The notes beneath the pieces are model-generated. The model did not search any database, had not been told where the DNA came from, and saw only the letters and a list, made by a program, of their open reading frames with translations. From Arthrobacter sp. M2012083 (GTDB lineage Bacteria > Actinomycetota > Actinomycetes > Actinomycetales > Micrococcaceae): a stretch of 64,000 nucleotides of DNA. The DNA lies in the NCBI RefSeq assembly GCF_000281065.1, contig NZ_AKKK01000009.1, positions 113,783 to 177,782 on the forward strand, read 5' to 3'. The position numbers and the translations under genes are program-made. This document shows positions 16,845-24,644 of this stretch, one piece after another (within the stretch, counting starts at the first letter, position 1; the number at the start of each line of letters is the position of its first letter).

Positions 16845-17699
16845 ATGTCTGAATTTAACGATCAGACGCGCCCTTCCGCGCGTCACCGCGACGAACACAA
16901 CGCACCGCTCACCAAGTCGCAGTCCGTCCTCAAGAACGCAGCCCGCCAGGGTAAGTCCGGCCACCGCATGTCCGTAGTAGCCGGTGTTGTGGCAGCTGCA
17001 CTGGGCGTTGCATCGCTCGGAACCGCCGCAAACGCCGCACTGACCCTCCCTGAGGCCAGCCGCGTAGCCGGAACCCAGGCCAGTGCGCAGGTCAACACCA
17101 ACAAGTCGGCTGAGATCTCTGCTTCCCTGAATGCTGCCGCCGAAAAGGGCGCAGCCGACAGGGCCGCCGCGGATAAGGCAGCTGCTGACAAGGCCGCCGC
17201 CGATAAGGCTGCCGCTGACCAGGCCGCCGCCGCGCAGGCCGCCGCCGAAAAGGCTGCCGCTGACCAGGCTGCTGCCCAAGCCGCAGCTGAAAAGGCTGCT
17301 GCTGACGCTGCTGCCAAGCAGGCCGCCGACGCCGCTGCTGCCGCTGCCGCCGCGGAAGCCGCAGCAGCTGCTGCCGCCCCCAAGGCTGTGGATGACCCCG
17401 CTGCTGCCAAGGCATACGCACTCAGCATCCTTGGCAACTACGGTTGGGGCCCGGGCGAAATGACTGCCCTGAACACGCTGTGGGAGAAGGAATCGAACTG
17501 GAAGACCACGGCGATGAACGCTTCCAGCGGCGCCTACGGCATCGTCCAGTCCCTGCCTGCTTCCAAAATGGCTACCGTTGGTCCTGACTGGGAAACCAAC
17601 TACCAGACCCAGATCAAGTGGGGCCTGAATTACATCAAGGAGCGTTACGGATCCCCGTCCGCCGCTCTGGGCTTCCACTTGGCGAACAACTGGTACTAA
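16845..17699 (+). CDS. Secreted transglycosylase-like cell-wall protein with Ala-rich helical repeat
   Basis: A 284-residue exported protein starting at ATG 16845 after GAGAGG. A basic cytoplasmic leader of about 40 residues is followed by a hydrophobic signal segment (about 43-66) ending in ANA. Residues about 100-185 are an Ala/Lys/Asp repeat (AADKA units), likely a long coiled helix or wall spacer. The C-terminal 95 residues (YALSILGNYGWGPGEMTALN, then WEKESNWKTTAMNASSGAYG) form a soluble-lytic-transglycosylase/lysozyme-like domain with the catalytic Glu in KESNW, and end in LANNWY. It cleaves or remodels peptidoglycan. Its mRNA carries a c-di-AMP riboswitch and ends at a good terminator. 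Confidence 0.88.
   Translation: MSEFNDQTRPSARHRDEHNAPLTKSQSVLKNAARQGKSGHRMSVVAGVVAAALGVASLGTAANAALTLPEASRVAGTQASAQVNTNKSAEISASLNAAAEKGAADRAAADKAAADKAAADKAAADQAAAAQAAAEKAAADQAAAQAAAEKAAADAAAKQAADAAAAAAAAEAAAAAAAPKAVDDPAAAKAYALSILGNYGWGPGEMTALNTLWEKESNWKTTAMNASSGAYGIVQSLPASKMATVGPDWETNYQTQIKWGLNYIKERYGSPSAALGFHLANNWY
17150..17390 (+). repeat. Degenerate tandem repeat encoding Ala/Lys/Asp heptad-like units
   Basis: GCC/GCT-rich units encode repeated AADKA, AADQA and AAEKA blocks inside the transglycosylase-like gene. Codon choice varies between units, so the repeat is older than a recent slippage event. Confidence 0.7.
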
Positions 17700-17716
17700 A
17701 CCAGACTGCTTGATTG

Positions 17717-17782
17717 CCGCGCCCGTTGCCGCCGTTCGCACCAGTACCCACTGGAGCGGATCGCGGGAACGGGCGCGGTTTT
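17717..17782 (+). terminator. Rho-independent terminator of the riboswitch-controlled gene
   Basis: Arms CCGCGCCCGTT (17717-17727) and AACGGGCGCGG (17768-17778) are perfectly complementary, the loop holds a small CCAGT/ACTGG hairpin, and TTTT follows. Confidence 0.75.
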
Positions 17783-17811
17783 GCCGTTTCACGGCTCCCC
17801 GCCGAAGAACG

Positions 17812-19203
17812 TTATGCCTCCGGTTCGGCCTCCACCGCACGCCGCACGGCTGCGATGGAGGCCGCGACATCCCCGGCGTCCGTAGTCCAGTTGCTGACCG
17901 AGATCCGTAGAATCTCGCGACCACGCCACGACGAACCGGACATCCAGACCGCGCCTTCCGCCATAAGCCGCTGGGTGATCCGGTGGGTACGGTCATCGCT
18001 TCCGAAACTCACCGAGACCTGCGTGAACGCGACGTCGTTGAGTACCTCCACGCCCGGGATCGAGGACAGGCCTTCAGCCAAGGCGCGGGCATTTGCTGCC
18101 AATCGGTCCACCATGGAAATCACGCCGTCCCGGCCCAGTTGCCTGAGTGCGGCCCACACCGGTATGCCCCGGGCCCGGCGGGACATCTCCGGAACCTTCT
18201 CGAAAGGATCCCCAGGTCCGGCATCCGTGGCAATGAGGTAACTCGTGTGAACGCTGAAGGCACGCCTCAGGGCTTCCGGGCGGGCAACGATTGCCAGGCC
18301 ACAGTCGTAGGGGACGTTCAGGGTCTTATGAGCGTCGGTTGCCCACGAATCTGCGTCCTCCACACCCGCCAGCCGACCTCGCAGCTTCGGGCTCACGGCG
18401 GCCCACAAACCAAAGGCACCATCCACGTGCACCCACGCGCCGCGATCGTGTGCCACGGCTATGGCTTCCTCCATGGGATCAAATGCCCCCGAGTGGAGGT
18501 TGCCGGCTTGCAGACAAACCAACGATGGGCCGGGTTGCTGATCCATGGCGTCAGCCAGGGCGTCGGGAAATATCCGGCCTTCGTCGTCGGCGTCTACCGG
18601 AATACAGGCGCCCAAACCGAGGTATCGCAACGCCAGATCCACTGCGGCATGCCGTTCCCGGCCGGCAAAGGTTGTGATGCGCGGTGCGCCGCTGAGACCG
18701 AGCGCTTCGAGGTCCCATCCGGCCTCGTCCATCAGGTATTGGCGGCCCGCGGCCAACCCCACGAAGTTGGCAGTTGTGGCACCCGTAGTGAATCCGACGT
18801 CGGCAGTGGCTGGCAGGTGCAGGAGGTCCAAAAGCCAGGCGGCGGCAGATTCCTCGATGGCAGCGGCGGCGGGGGTGGCGAACCGGAGCCCGGTGTTTTG
18901 GTCCCAGGCAGAGACGAGCCAATCGGCGGCCATGGCGGCGGGCAAGGTTCCGCCCATGACCCACCCAAAAAACCTTCCGGACTGGATCGCCATCAAGCCG
19001 GGCTCAGCCAGCGCGGCGAGCTCGTCCACTACTTCCGCGGCATCGGTTGCTCCGTCCGGGAGGCGCGGCAGGATGCTCTTGGCTACTTGGTCGGCATCGG
19101 ATGAAGGGCGGACAGAACGGGTGGGAACCGACGCAAGCCACTCACCGGCGTGGACCATGGCCCGCTCCAATGCAGCACCGTACGCCTCCGGCATCGCAGA
19201 CAT
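17812..19203 (-). CDS. Group II pyridoxal-phosphate-dependent decarboxylase/aminotransferase-like protein
   Basis: A 463-residue PLP enzyme of the aromatic-L-amino-acid/glutamate decarboxylase family. The Schiff-base lysine is in TDAHKTLNVPYDCG, the cofactor Asp in WVHVDGAFG, and the substrate-side loop FFGWVMGG near residue 70 matches the family. Many actinobacterial members are annotated only as aminotransferase class V or decarboxylase; the substrate amino acid cannot be read from sequence. ATG 19203 is preferred because TAGGCT (19210-19215) lies six bases upstream on the minus strand with no ribosome binding site, the leaderless pattern. It stands alone. Confidence 0.85.
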   Translation of the reverse strand: MSAMPEAYGAALERAMVHAGEWLASVPTRSVRPSSDADQVAKSILPRLPDGATDAAEVVDELAALAEPGLMAIQSGRFFGWVMGGTLPAAMAADWLVSAWDQNTGLRFATPAAAAIEESAAAWLLDLLHLPATADVGFTTGATTANFVGLAAGRQYLMDEAGWDLEALGLSGAPRITTFAGRERHAAVDLALRYLGLGACIPVDADDEGRIFPDALADAMDQQPGPSLVCLQAGNLHSGAFDPMEEAIAVAHDRGAWVHVDGAFGLWAAVSPKLRGRLAGVEDADSWATDAHKTLNVPYDCGLAIVARPEALRRAFSVHTSYLIATDAGPGDPFEKVPEMSRRARGIPVWAALRQLGRDGVISMVDRLAANARALAEGLSSIPGVEVLNDVAFTQVSVSFGSDDRTHRITQRLMAEGAVWMSGSSWRGREILRISVSNWTTDAGDVAASIAAVRRAVEAEPEA

Positions 19204-19256
19204 GCGCACAGCCTACGCCCGGTTCACCGCTTGGAACAGCCCTTATCCCGGCGGTA

Positions 19257-19943
19257 CTAGAGGGTGAGCGTCAGGAGGTGACCGCCGTCGTCGTCCTTCA
19301 CTGCGGTGACGGTGACCGCCGAGTAGTCCGGGATGCGCCACATGCCCGGCTCCAGCCCGCCGCCGGCGTCGCCCACCACAACGGTCCGCATCCCCGCAGC
19401 TCGCGCAGCAGCGATTCCGGCAGGCGCATCCTCGAAAACCACGACGTCGGCCGGGTCGGCTCCCAGCAGCGCCGCCGCCTTCAGGTACCCCTCAGGATGC
19501 GGTTTACCGCGGGTAACCGACTCAGCAGTGACTGTTGTTGATGGCATGGTTAGCCCGGCCGCCTGCATACGGATACCGGCCAGGATGCGATCCGCGGACG
19601 TGACCAACGCGATGGCGTCATCCGGCAGTCCCGCCAGCAGGGCTTCTGCCCCGGGAAGCGCTATGACGCCGTCGGTCCGGGAGCGTTCCATCTCACCCAG
19701 CTCGGCGGTCAGGGCTTCAAAGTCAGCGCCGGCGGGCGCATACCGGCGAACGGTATCGCCGGCCTGGACGCCATGTGAGGTGCGCAGGATCTCGTTGTAA
19801 TCCAAGCCATAGCGCTCGGCGAACTCCAGCCACACTTGCTCCACGATCGCCGTTGAGTCCACCAGTGTGCCGTCCATGTCGAAAAGGACGGCACGGACGG
19901 TCAGCACTGATGATGCGGAGAAGGGTGCGGCAGGATGGCTCAT
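19257..19943 (-). CDS. HAD-superfamily phosphatase (sugar-phosphatase-like)
   Basis: A 228-residue HAD hydrolase of subfamily IA. Motif I is LFDMDGTLVDS with nucleophile Asp and general acid Asp, motif II TSAD, motif III GKPHPEGY and motif IV VFEDAPAGI. The DGTLVDS and cap region suggest a small sugar phosphate or similar substrate. Start ATG 19943 is preferred over 19967 because AGGATGG precedes it; that whole start region is inside a 14-base-arm inverted repeat, which may control translation. Substrate is unknown. Confidence 0.85.
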   Translation of the reverse strand: MSHPAAPFSASSVLTVRAVLFDMDGTLVDSTAIVEQVWLEFAERYGLDYNEILRTSHGVQAGDTVRRYAPAGADFEALTAELGEMERSRTDGVIALPGAEALLAGLPDDAIALVTSADRILAGIRMQAAGLTMPSTTVTAESVTRGKPHPEGYLKAAALLGADPADVVVFEDAPAGIAAARAAGMRTVVVGDAGGGLEPGMWRIPDYSAVTVTAVKDDDGGHLLTLTL

Positions 19944-19961
19944 GGATCCATCCTGCCGCAC
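19925..19961 (-). promoter_or_regulatory. Perfect inverted repeat enclosing the HAD phosphatase start codon
   Basis: Arms 19925-19938 (GTGCGGCAGGATGG) and 19948-19961 are exactly complementary over 14 bases with a 9-base loop that contains the ATG at 19941-19943. In the minus-strand mRNA the start codon sits in the loop and the AGGATGG ribosome binding site in the stem, so the structure could hide the site. Equally it may be a DNA operator. Confidence 0.55.
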
Positions 19962-19988
19962 ACTCATGCGGTGGCGCTGAAATGTGAC

Positions 19989-20366
19989 TTAGCCGTTTGG
20001 TCGCTGCGGTAAGTACTGCACGGCCCACTTGTTGCCGTCGGGGTCAGCGAAGTAGACGAAGTGGCCCCAATCCTGAACGTCAATATCGCTGACATCCACG
20101 CCGTTGGCCTTGAGTTGCTCATGCGCCTTGTTGATGTCCGCTACCACCACTTGGAGGCTGGGCGCTGTTCCCGGAGGGGCATCGCTGAGGCCCTCCCCGA
20201 TGGCGATGGAACACGCAGAACCCGGCGGCGTCAGTTGCACGAAGCGGATGCCGTCCATGGGACGCTCATCGAAATCGGCGTTGAAACCAACCTTGTTGAC
20301 GTAGAAATCCTTCGCCCGGTCGACATCGGACACAGGGACAAACACCAGTTCAAGTTTCCAGTCCAT
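19989..20366 (-). CDS. VOC (glyoxalase/bleomycin-resistance) family protein
   Basis: A 125-residue single VOC domain starting MDWKLELVFVPV and ending with the typical FADPDGNKWAVQYLP strand. Such proteins bind a metal and act as lyases, dioxygenases or resistance binders; this one has no diagnostic residues I can assign to a reaction. TAGCCT lies seven bases before ATG 20366 on the minus strand and no ribosome binding site is visible, so the longer upstream start at 20390 is unlikely. It is followed downstream by the HAD gene. Confidence 0.82.
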   Translation of the reverse strand: MDWKLELVFVPVSDVDRAKDFYVNKVGFNADFDERPMDGIRFVQLTPPGSACSIAIGEGLSDAPPGTAPSLQVVVADINKAHEQLKANGVDVSDIDVQDWGHFVYFADPDGNKWAVQYLPQRPNG

Positions 20367-20412
20367 GCGCCACAGGCTAACCGGGCGCATCGGAAAGCGG
20401 TAGAGGGCTTTC

Positions 20413-21048
20413 TTAACCCGCTACGCCGTAGAGGCGGTCACCGGCGTCGCCCAAGCCCGGCACGATGTACGACTTTTCGTTGAGCTTCTCGTCAATCGAG
20501 GCCAGGACGATTTTCACGTTGGCATCGGAGAGTTCCTCTTCCAGCTTGGACAATCCCTCCGGAGCGGCCAGCAGGCAGATGCACGTCACATCCGACGCAC
20601 CACGCTTGAAGAGGAACTTGATGGCCTCGCGAAGGGTGCCGCCAGTGGCAAGCATGGGGTCCAGGACGAAGATCTGGCGGCCGGTGAGGTCTTCTGGAAG
20701 GCGCTCGGCGTAGGTGATGATGTCCAAGGTTTCTTCGTCGCGCGCCATGCCCAGGAAGCCCACCTCAGCGGTGGGGACCAGCTTGGTCATGCCCTCGAGC
20801 ATGCCAAGGCCGGCGCGCAAAATCGGGACCACCAGCGGAGTGGGCTTGGTGAAAGCCGTGCCAATGGTAGTGGTGACGGGGGTTTCAATCTCGACTGGCT
20901 GCGTCTTGACCTCACGCGTGGCTTCATAAGCCAGGAGGGTGACGAGTTCTTCAGTGAGCTGCCGGAAGACCGGTGAAGGGGTGTTCTTATCCCGCAGAAC
21001 GGTGAGCTTGTGAGCGACCAGCGGGTGGTCCACGACGAGTGTGCGCAT
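20413..21048 (-). CDS. upp: Uracil phosphoribosyltransferase
   Basis: A 211-residue enzyme that joins uracil and PRPP to give UMP in the pyrimidine salvage pathway. Recognisable stretches include [15 protein letters not shown], the PRPP-binding loop [14 protein letters not shown] and the C-terminal uracil-binding segment [15 protein letters not shown]. Length is standard. The ATG is preceded by TGGGGG, which could serve as a ribosome binding site, and by TAGTTT six bases upstream. It diverges from tadA across 22 bases. Confidence 0.97.
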   Translation of the reverse strand: MRTLVVDHPLVAHKLTVLRDKNTPSPVFRQLTEELVTLLAYEATREVKTQPVEIETPVTTTIGTAFTKPTPLVVPILRAGLGMLEGMTKLVPTAEVGFLGMARDEETLDIITYAERLPEDLTGRQIFVLDPMLATGGTLREAIKFLFKRGASDVTCICLLAAPEGLSKLEEELSDANVKIVLASIDEKLNEKSYIVPGLGDAGDRLYGVAG

Positions 21049-21054
21049 CCCCCA

Positions 21055-21064
21055 AAACTATCAT
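21055..21064. promoter_or_regulatory. Overlapping divergent -10 elements of upp and tadA
   Basis: Minus-strand TAGTTT (complement of 21055-21060) lies six bases before the upp start; plus-strand TATCAT (21059-21064) lies six bases before the tadA start. The two hexamers share two bases, so RNA polymerase cannot occupy both at once. No clear -35 boxes are seen. Confidence 0.5.
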
Positions 21065-21070
21065 TGAGAC

Positions 21071-21583
21071 ATGAGCGCCACCGAGCCGTATCACGCAGAA
21101 CACATGGCCTGGATGGGCCTTGCCCTGGACGAAGCCCGGTTGGCGTTGAAAACTGACGACGTACCGATCGGCGCCGTCGTGTTGGGGCCCGACGGCGGAG
21201 TGCTGGGTTCCGGACGCAATGAACGGGAAGCGCACGGAGACCCGACCGCCCACGCGGAGGTGGTGGCCATTCGTCAGGCCGCTGCTTCGCTTCGTCAGCG
21301 CGCTCACGATGCAGGCGCCGACGATGATGGCTGGCGTTTGGAAGACTGCACTTTGGTGGTCACCCTCGAACCCTGTGCCATGTGTGCCGGGGCGATTGTC
21401 CTGGCCCGTATTCCCCGCGTCGTTTTTGGCGCGTGGGACGAGAAGGCAGGAGCGGTGGGTTCTGTGTTCGATATCCTCCGCGAGCGCCGCCTCAATCACT
21501 GGGTGGAGGTGTACGCGGGCGTACGCGAGGACGAATGCGCAGCCTTGCTCAGGGACTTCTTTGCCTCGCACCGCGTGCCCTGA
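21071..21583 (+). CDS. tadA: tRNA-specific adenosine deaminase
   Basis: A 170-residue zinc deaminase that converts adenosine 34 of tRNA-Arg(ACG) to inosine. Zinc and catalytic residues are visible: His and Glu in HAEVVAIRQA and two Cys in EPCAMCAGAI; the tRNA-binding GAVGSVFDIL and C-terminal helix are typical. There is no Shine-Dalgarno sequence, but TATCAT lies six bases before ATG, implying a leaderless mRNA. It shares its 22-base promoter region with upp. Confidence 0.94.
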   Translation: MSATEPYHAEHMAWMGLALDEARLALKTDDVPIGAVVLGPDGGVLGSGRNEREAHGDPTAHAEVVAIRQAAASLRQRAHDAGADDDGWRLEDCTLVVTLEPCAMCAGAIVLARIPRVVFGAWDEKAGAVGSVFDILRERRLNHWVEVYAGVREDECAALLRDFFASHRVP

Positions 21584-21657
21584 TTTCCCGGCTTCCCAGG
21601 TTCCCGGCTTCCCCGCGAGATGGCTTTTAATGCCAATTCAGAACCCTGGGATGGCCA

Positions 21658-22665
21658 TTAGGTGTCACCTCGGTGGGCATCCAGGGCCTTCAGAACGATG
21701 GCAGCGGTAGAGCCCCAGCCTTTGAGATGCCCCCTGGCTGTCATTGCTGCGTTCCGCCAGGTTTGTTGCTGGGCGTGATCGGTGAGCCAGCTCCGGAGGG
21801 TGCTGGCGAGTTTGCCAGGGTCACTGAGATCCAGGGCCGTGCCAGCCCTCGTGTCGCCCAATGCTTCCACTGCTCCTGTCCCCCGCCGAACGAGCACGGG
21901 GACGCCGTGGGCCAACGACTCCGTGACGGACATCCCGAAGCTTTCGGAACGCGAAATCAGAACACTCAGGTCTGCGGTGTGCCATTGCTCTTCGAGGGCA
22001 TCGCCGGTCAGCTCGCCAGTGATGCTGATTCGGCTTTCGAGACCGTAATGCTCGACGGCGGCCCTCACCCTGGCTGCGTAGCCCGGGTCAGCGTCTTGGG
22101 AGCCTATGAGGGCCGCGGTCCACGCGAGATCTTGAACCCGGCTGAGCGCCTGTACCAAGAGTGTTTGGCACTTGTTGGGCAGCAACGCGGCAACGGCCAC
22201 GATGTGCTTGGGCTCTGAGCCTGCGGATGCGTCTGCATTGTCCGTGCCAGGCTTGGCGATGACGATGTTTTGTGTCCCGTGCTTTGCCTCCAACTCTGCC
22301 GCTGCGTGAGAGCTCGGACAAATGATCCCGGTCGCTGCAGCCAGCGCCTTGGCTTCAAGGTCGCTGTGGCCAGCCAACGCCATGTGGGAGAGTATCCAGA
22401 CCTTGGTCCCGGCGCTGACCGCGCCAGCGATCTCCTCCGGCGCCCCGCTGGCCACCAAGCCGTCGGCAATCACTGTTGTACCGCCGTCGAGCATGTCAGC
22501 GAACCGCTGCCGGTCCGCCGGGCTCCCAACGGGCCAATCGCCGTCGACCGTTAGTGTGTCAACGGTGGCGCCGAGGGTAGTCAGGTGCTCGGCGAGCTTG
22601 GCGTTGTACTTGTTGCCGCCGGAGCCGTGCCGGACGTTCCCAGGGACCAGGAAGCGGATGTGCAC
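21658..22665 (-). CDS. Glycosyltransferase family 4 protein
   Basis: A 335-residue GT-B glycosyltransferase. The N-terminal acceptor domain begins with LVPGNVRHGSGGNKYNAKLA, and the donor-binding motif SRSESFGMSVTESLAHGVPV (EX7E type) lies near residue 250. It transfers a sugar from a nucleotide donor to an unknown acceptor in the cytoplasm. It is the third gene of a minus-strand set with a dehydrogenase and a pterin-synthase-like protein, with no gap to the latter. That company suggests a small-molecule acceptor, possibly a pterin, rather than a cell-wall polymer; this is inference. Confidence 0.85.
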   Translation of the reverse strand: MHIRFLVPGNVRHGSGGNKYNAKLAEHLTTLGATVDTLTVDGDWPVGSPADRQRFADMLDGGTTVIADGLVASGAPEEIAGAVSAGTKVWILSHMALAGHSDLEAKALAAATGIICPSSHAAAELEAKHGTQNIVIAKPGTDNADASAGSEPKHIVAVAALLPNKCQTLLVQALSRVQDLAWTAALIGSQDADPGYAARVRAAVEHYGLESRISITGELTGDALEEQWHTADLSVLISRSESFGMSVTESLAHGVPVLVRRGTGAVEALGDTRAGTALDLSDPGKLASTLRSWLTDHAQQQTWRNAAMTARGHLKGWGSTAAIVLKALDAHRGDT

Positions 22666-23064
22666 TTACTTGCCCGGGAGCTCCAGCGAGTAGCCCGCCC
22701 AGGCATCAGGGTTCTCGCGGAGGACGACGTCAATGCCAGTGAGTGCCGGACCGTCCGCCGTGTCCTGGATTTGGGCGGCAATGGCATCGGCGATGTGCTT
22801 CGCGAGGGCCTCCGTTGTGGAGAGCTTGCCCTTGAATGCGGGGTGTTCGTCGAGGTTCTTGTAGTTCAGGTCGGCGAGCACTTCTTCAAGGATGCCGCCG
22901 GCGGCACCTATGTCCAGGACGATTGCGTCGTCGTTGAGGTTGGGCCGGCGGAAGGTGACTTCAGCTACGAACGTGGCACCGTGGAGGCCCTGGGCTGGGC
23001 CGAACGCTTCCCGGGGAAGGCTGTGGGCGACCATGAAGTGGCGTCGGACGGTCAGGCTGAACAT
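22666..23064 (-). CDS. Degenerate 6-pyruvoyl-tetrahydropterin synthase/QueD-like protein
   Basis: A 132-residue protein of the PTPS/6-carboxytetrahydropterin synthase fold: it opens with FSLTVRRHFMVAHSL, then LHGATFVAEVTF, LDIGAAGGILEEVLADLNYKNLDE and STTEALAKHIADAI, and ends with VVLRENPDAWAGYSL. In the classical family the zinc site includes HGH and a catalytic Cys lies a few residues before it. Here HGH reads HGA and no Cys precedes it, so chemistry must differ from QueD. The first zinc His (VAH) and the DEHPAF segment remain. It sits between the dehydrogenase and glycosyltransferase genes, adjacent to both. Confidence 0.78.
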   Translation of the reverse strand: MFSLTVRRHFMVAHSLPREAFGPAQGLHGATFVAEVTFRRPNLNDDAIVLDIGAAGGILEEVLADLNYKNLDEHPAFKGKLSTTEALAKHIADAIAAQIQDTADGPALTGIDVVLRENPDAWAGYSLELPGK

Positions 23065-23067
23065 GTA

Positions 23068-24069
23068 TTAATCCTCCGGGTTGGGGTAGGCGACCACATG
23101 GCAGAAACCGCCTGGCCGTTCGAACAATTTTGTGAGTGTGGTGGGTAGGTTCCGGAACAGGCATTCGCTGGTCAGGAACGTGTCGAACAGCGGTTCCCTT
23201 AATTCGAGTGCCGCCTGTTCCAAGCGCTGGGCGTTGGTTCGCCGGTGCCGTCTGGGCAGGGCGACAGCACCCACTTGGCTGGAACGAATGTTCAGCCTGC
23301 GGGCGTGGAAGTCCTCGCCGAGTGGCAGGGTGACTTCCTTGTCGGCAAACCAGGAAAGTTCAATGACATCGGAGTCGTCGCCGGCCAGCTGGAGGCTCAA
23401 CTTGAGGCCCTCATTGGAGGCGGAGCAGTGGAAGACGATGTCGTTGTCGTCCTTCGCTTCCTCGGGAAGTGCGAAGTCCACGTTGATGGTTTCCGCCAGC
23501 TTTCGCTTCTCGGGATCGGCGTCCACCAGTTGCAGGCGGCCCAGCGGATACTTCCGCAGGAGAGTCGCCAAGACGCCACCCACCAAACCACCACCGACGA
23601 CGGCGACGCGGTCGCCCAGCCTTGGCCCGGCTTCCCAAAGGGCATTGATGGCCACCTCAACGATGCCGGTGAGCACAGCCCGACGTGCTGGCACGTCCTC
23701 CGGGATTGCGGTGAGTTGGCTGGTGGGGATCACATAAAAATCCTGGTGCGGGTGCAGGCTGAAGACCGTTTTTCCCCGCCACTCGTCCGGGCCTTCTTCA
23801 ACAATGCCGACGTTCAGGTAGCCGTATTTGACGGGCCCCGGGAAGTCGCCCTCTTGGTGCGGGGCCTGCATCAGGCCAGCCACTCGCTCTGGTACGCGGC
23901 CCTCGTGGACAACGCGCTCAGTGCCGCGGCTGACCCCCGAATACAGGGTCCTGACCAGAGCCTCTGATTCTTGCCTTGCTGGCAGGACCTCCGGGCGCAG
24001 CTCGCCATCGCCCGTCTCCGTGACCCAATAGGCCTGGGCTTCGTGTTCTTGTTCATGCGAGATAGTCAT
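23068..24069 (-). CDS. MDR-type (zinc-binding alcohol dehydrogenase family) dehydrogenase
   Basis: A 333-residue medium-chain dehydrogenase/reductase. The catalytic-domain part includes YSGVSRGTERVVHEG and FSLHPHQDFYVIP; the Rossmann motif is VAVVGGGLVGGVLATLL with acidic LVDADPEKRKLAE after it. The classical catalytic zinc signature GHE is absent, as in BchC-like members. ATG 24069 (MTISHEQ) is chosen over the longer frame because the extension reads into promoter-like DNA. It heads the three-gene minus-strand set with the PTPS-like and GT4 genes, three bases apart. Substrate unknown. Confidence 0.83.
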   Translation of the reverse strand: MTISHEQEHEAQAYWVTETGDGELRPEVLPARQESEALVRTLYSGVSRGTERVVHEGRVPERVAGLMQAPHQEGDFPGPVKYGYLNVGIVEEGPDEWRGKTVFSLHPHQDFYVIPTSQLTAIPEDVPARRAVLTGIVEVAINALWEAGPRLGDRVAVVGGGLVGGVLATLLRKYPLGRLQLVDADPEKRKLAETINVDFALPEEAKDDNDIVFHCSASNEGLKLSLQLAGDDSDVIELSWFADKEVTLPLGEDFHARRLNIRSSQVGAVALPRRHRRTNAQRLEQAALELREPLFDTFLTSECLFRNLPTTLTKLFERPGGFCHVVAYPNPED

Positions 24070-24195
24070 GGTGCTTACGAATCTATCGGTGGGGGGCTGC
24101 TGACGGAAGTTGGCTGTGTCTTGCTTGTTCCTCGCGCGGCTCCACGCGGCCTCGTTTTGGGGAACAGGGCTCAACTCCGGTACCCTATTTCAGTT

Positions 24196-24285
24196 GGTGA
24201 CGTGTCCGAGCGGCCGAAGGTGCAACACTCGAAATGTTGTTTGGTGTAAAAGCCAACGTGGGTTCAAATCCCACCGTCACCGCCA
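24196..24285 (+). tRNA. tRNA-Ser (anticodon CGA)
   Basis: Complete class II tRNA. Acceptor stem GGTGACG pairs with CGTCACC (24275-24281), followed by G and encoded CCA. The anticodon arm CAACA-CTCGAAA-TGTTG gives anticodon CGA, reading UCG. A long variable arm and T-loop GTTCAAATC are present. It is followed by a strong terminator and then by an island-like operon. Confidence 0.97.
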
Positions 24286-24291
24286 CGTGAG

Positions 24292-24335
24292 AAGGCCCCG
24301 GTTCCCTTTATATACAAGGGAACCGGGGCCTTTCC
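24292..24335 (+). terminator. Rho-independent terminator of tRNA-Ser
   Basis: Perfect 17-base arms (24292-24308 and 24316-24332; core GGCCCCGGTTCCC) with a 7-base loop TATATAC, followed by a short T run. Confidence 0.92.
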
Positions 24336-24558
24336 TTATGTGCGGGCCAGGTTCAGCGGTAAAGCCGGAATCGCCACCGTCTACCCATGGACAAGCCGCG
24401 CGCCGAAGCAGATCTCAGTGGCTCGTGACCGTAGCCCCGCATCCAAGCCTCGCTGCCACTCCCTAAGGGGCGCTTTACTCGCTCCCACCCTGCCCGATGG
24501 GTGATCAGCGAGCCGAACTGTACATGACTTTACAGAAATGAAAGTGTCATATCGAAAG
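24336..24558. other. Non-coding junction between tRNA terminator and island operon
   Basis: No coding frame with a plausible start is evident. An imperfect inverted repeat, ATGACTTT near 24522 against AAAGTGTCAT (24541-24550), lies at the right end, close to the operon promoter. I looked for the signal recognition particle RNA, which often follows a tRNA-Ser in this group, and did not find its conserved loop. Confidence 0.4.
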
Positions 24559-24601
24559 TTAGTCAATTCCATTGACTAAACAAATAATGCTCTCCTAGCC
24601 T
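24559..24601 (+). promoter_or_regulatory. Promoter and palindromic operator of the island operon
   Basis: A perfect palindrome TTAGTCAAT-TCC-ATTGACTAA (24559-24579) overlaps a -35 box TTGACT (24572-24577); after an 18-base spacer TAGCCT (24596-24601) fits a -10 box. Transcription would start near 24608, some 37 bases before the first small ORF. A regulator binding the palindrome would block RNA polymerase. No regulator gene lies inside the operon. Confidence 0.62.
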
Positions 24602-24644
24602 TCGTGAGAAAGGTTTCAGGCTTCCACACCCAATAGGAGCGGAC

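Noticed and set aside
21583..21616. Direct repeat TTCCCGGCTTCCC twice after tadA
   Set aside because: Only two short adjacent copies without partner elsewhere; probably local slippage.
24336..24644. Signal recognition particle RNA after tRNA-Ser
   Set aside because: The conserved apical loop sequence of this RNA is not present.
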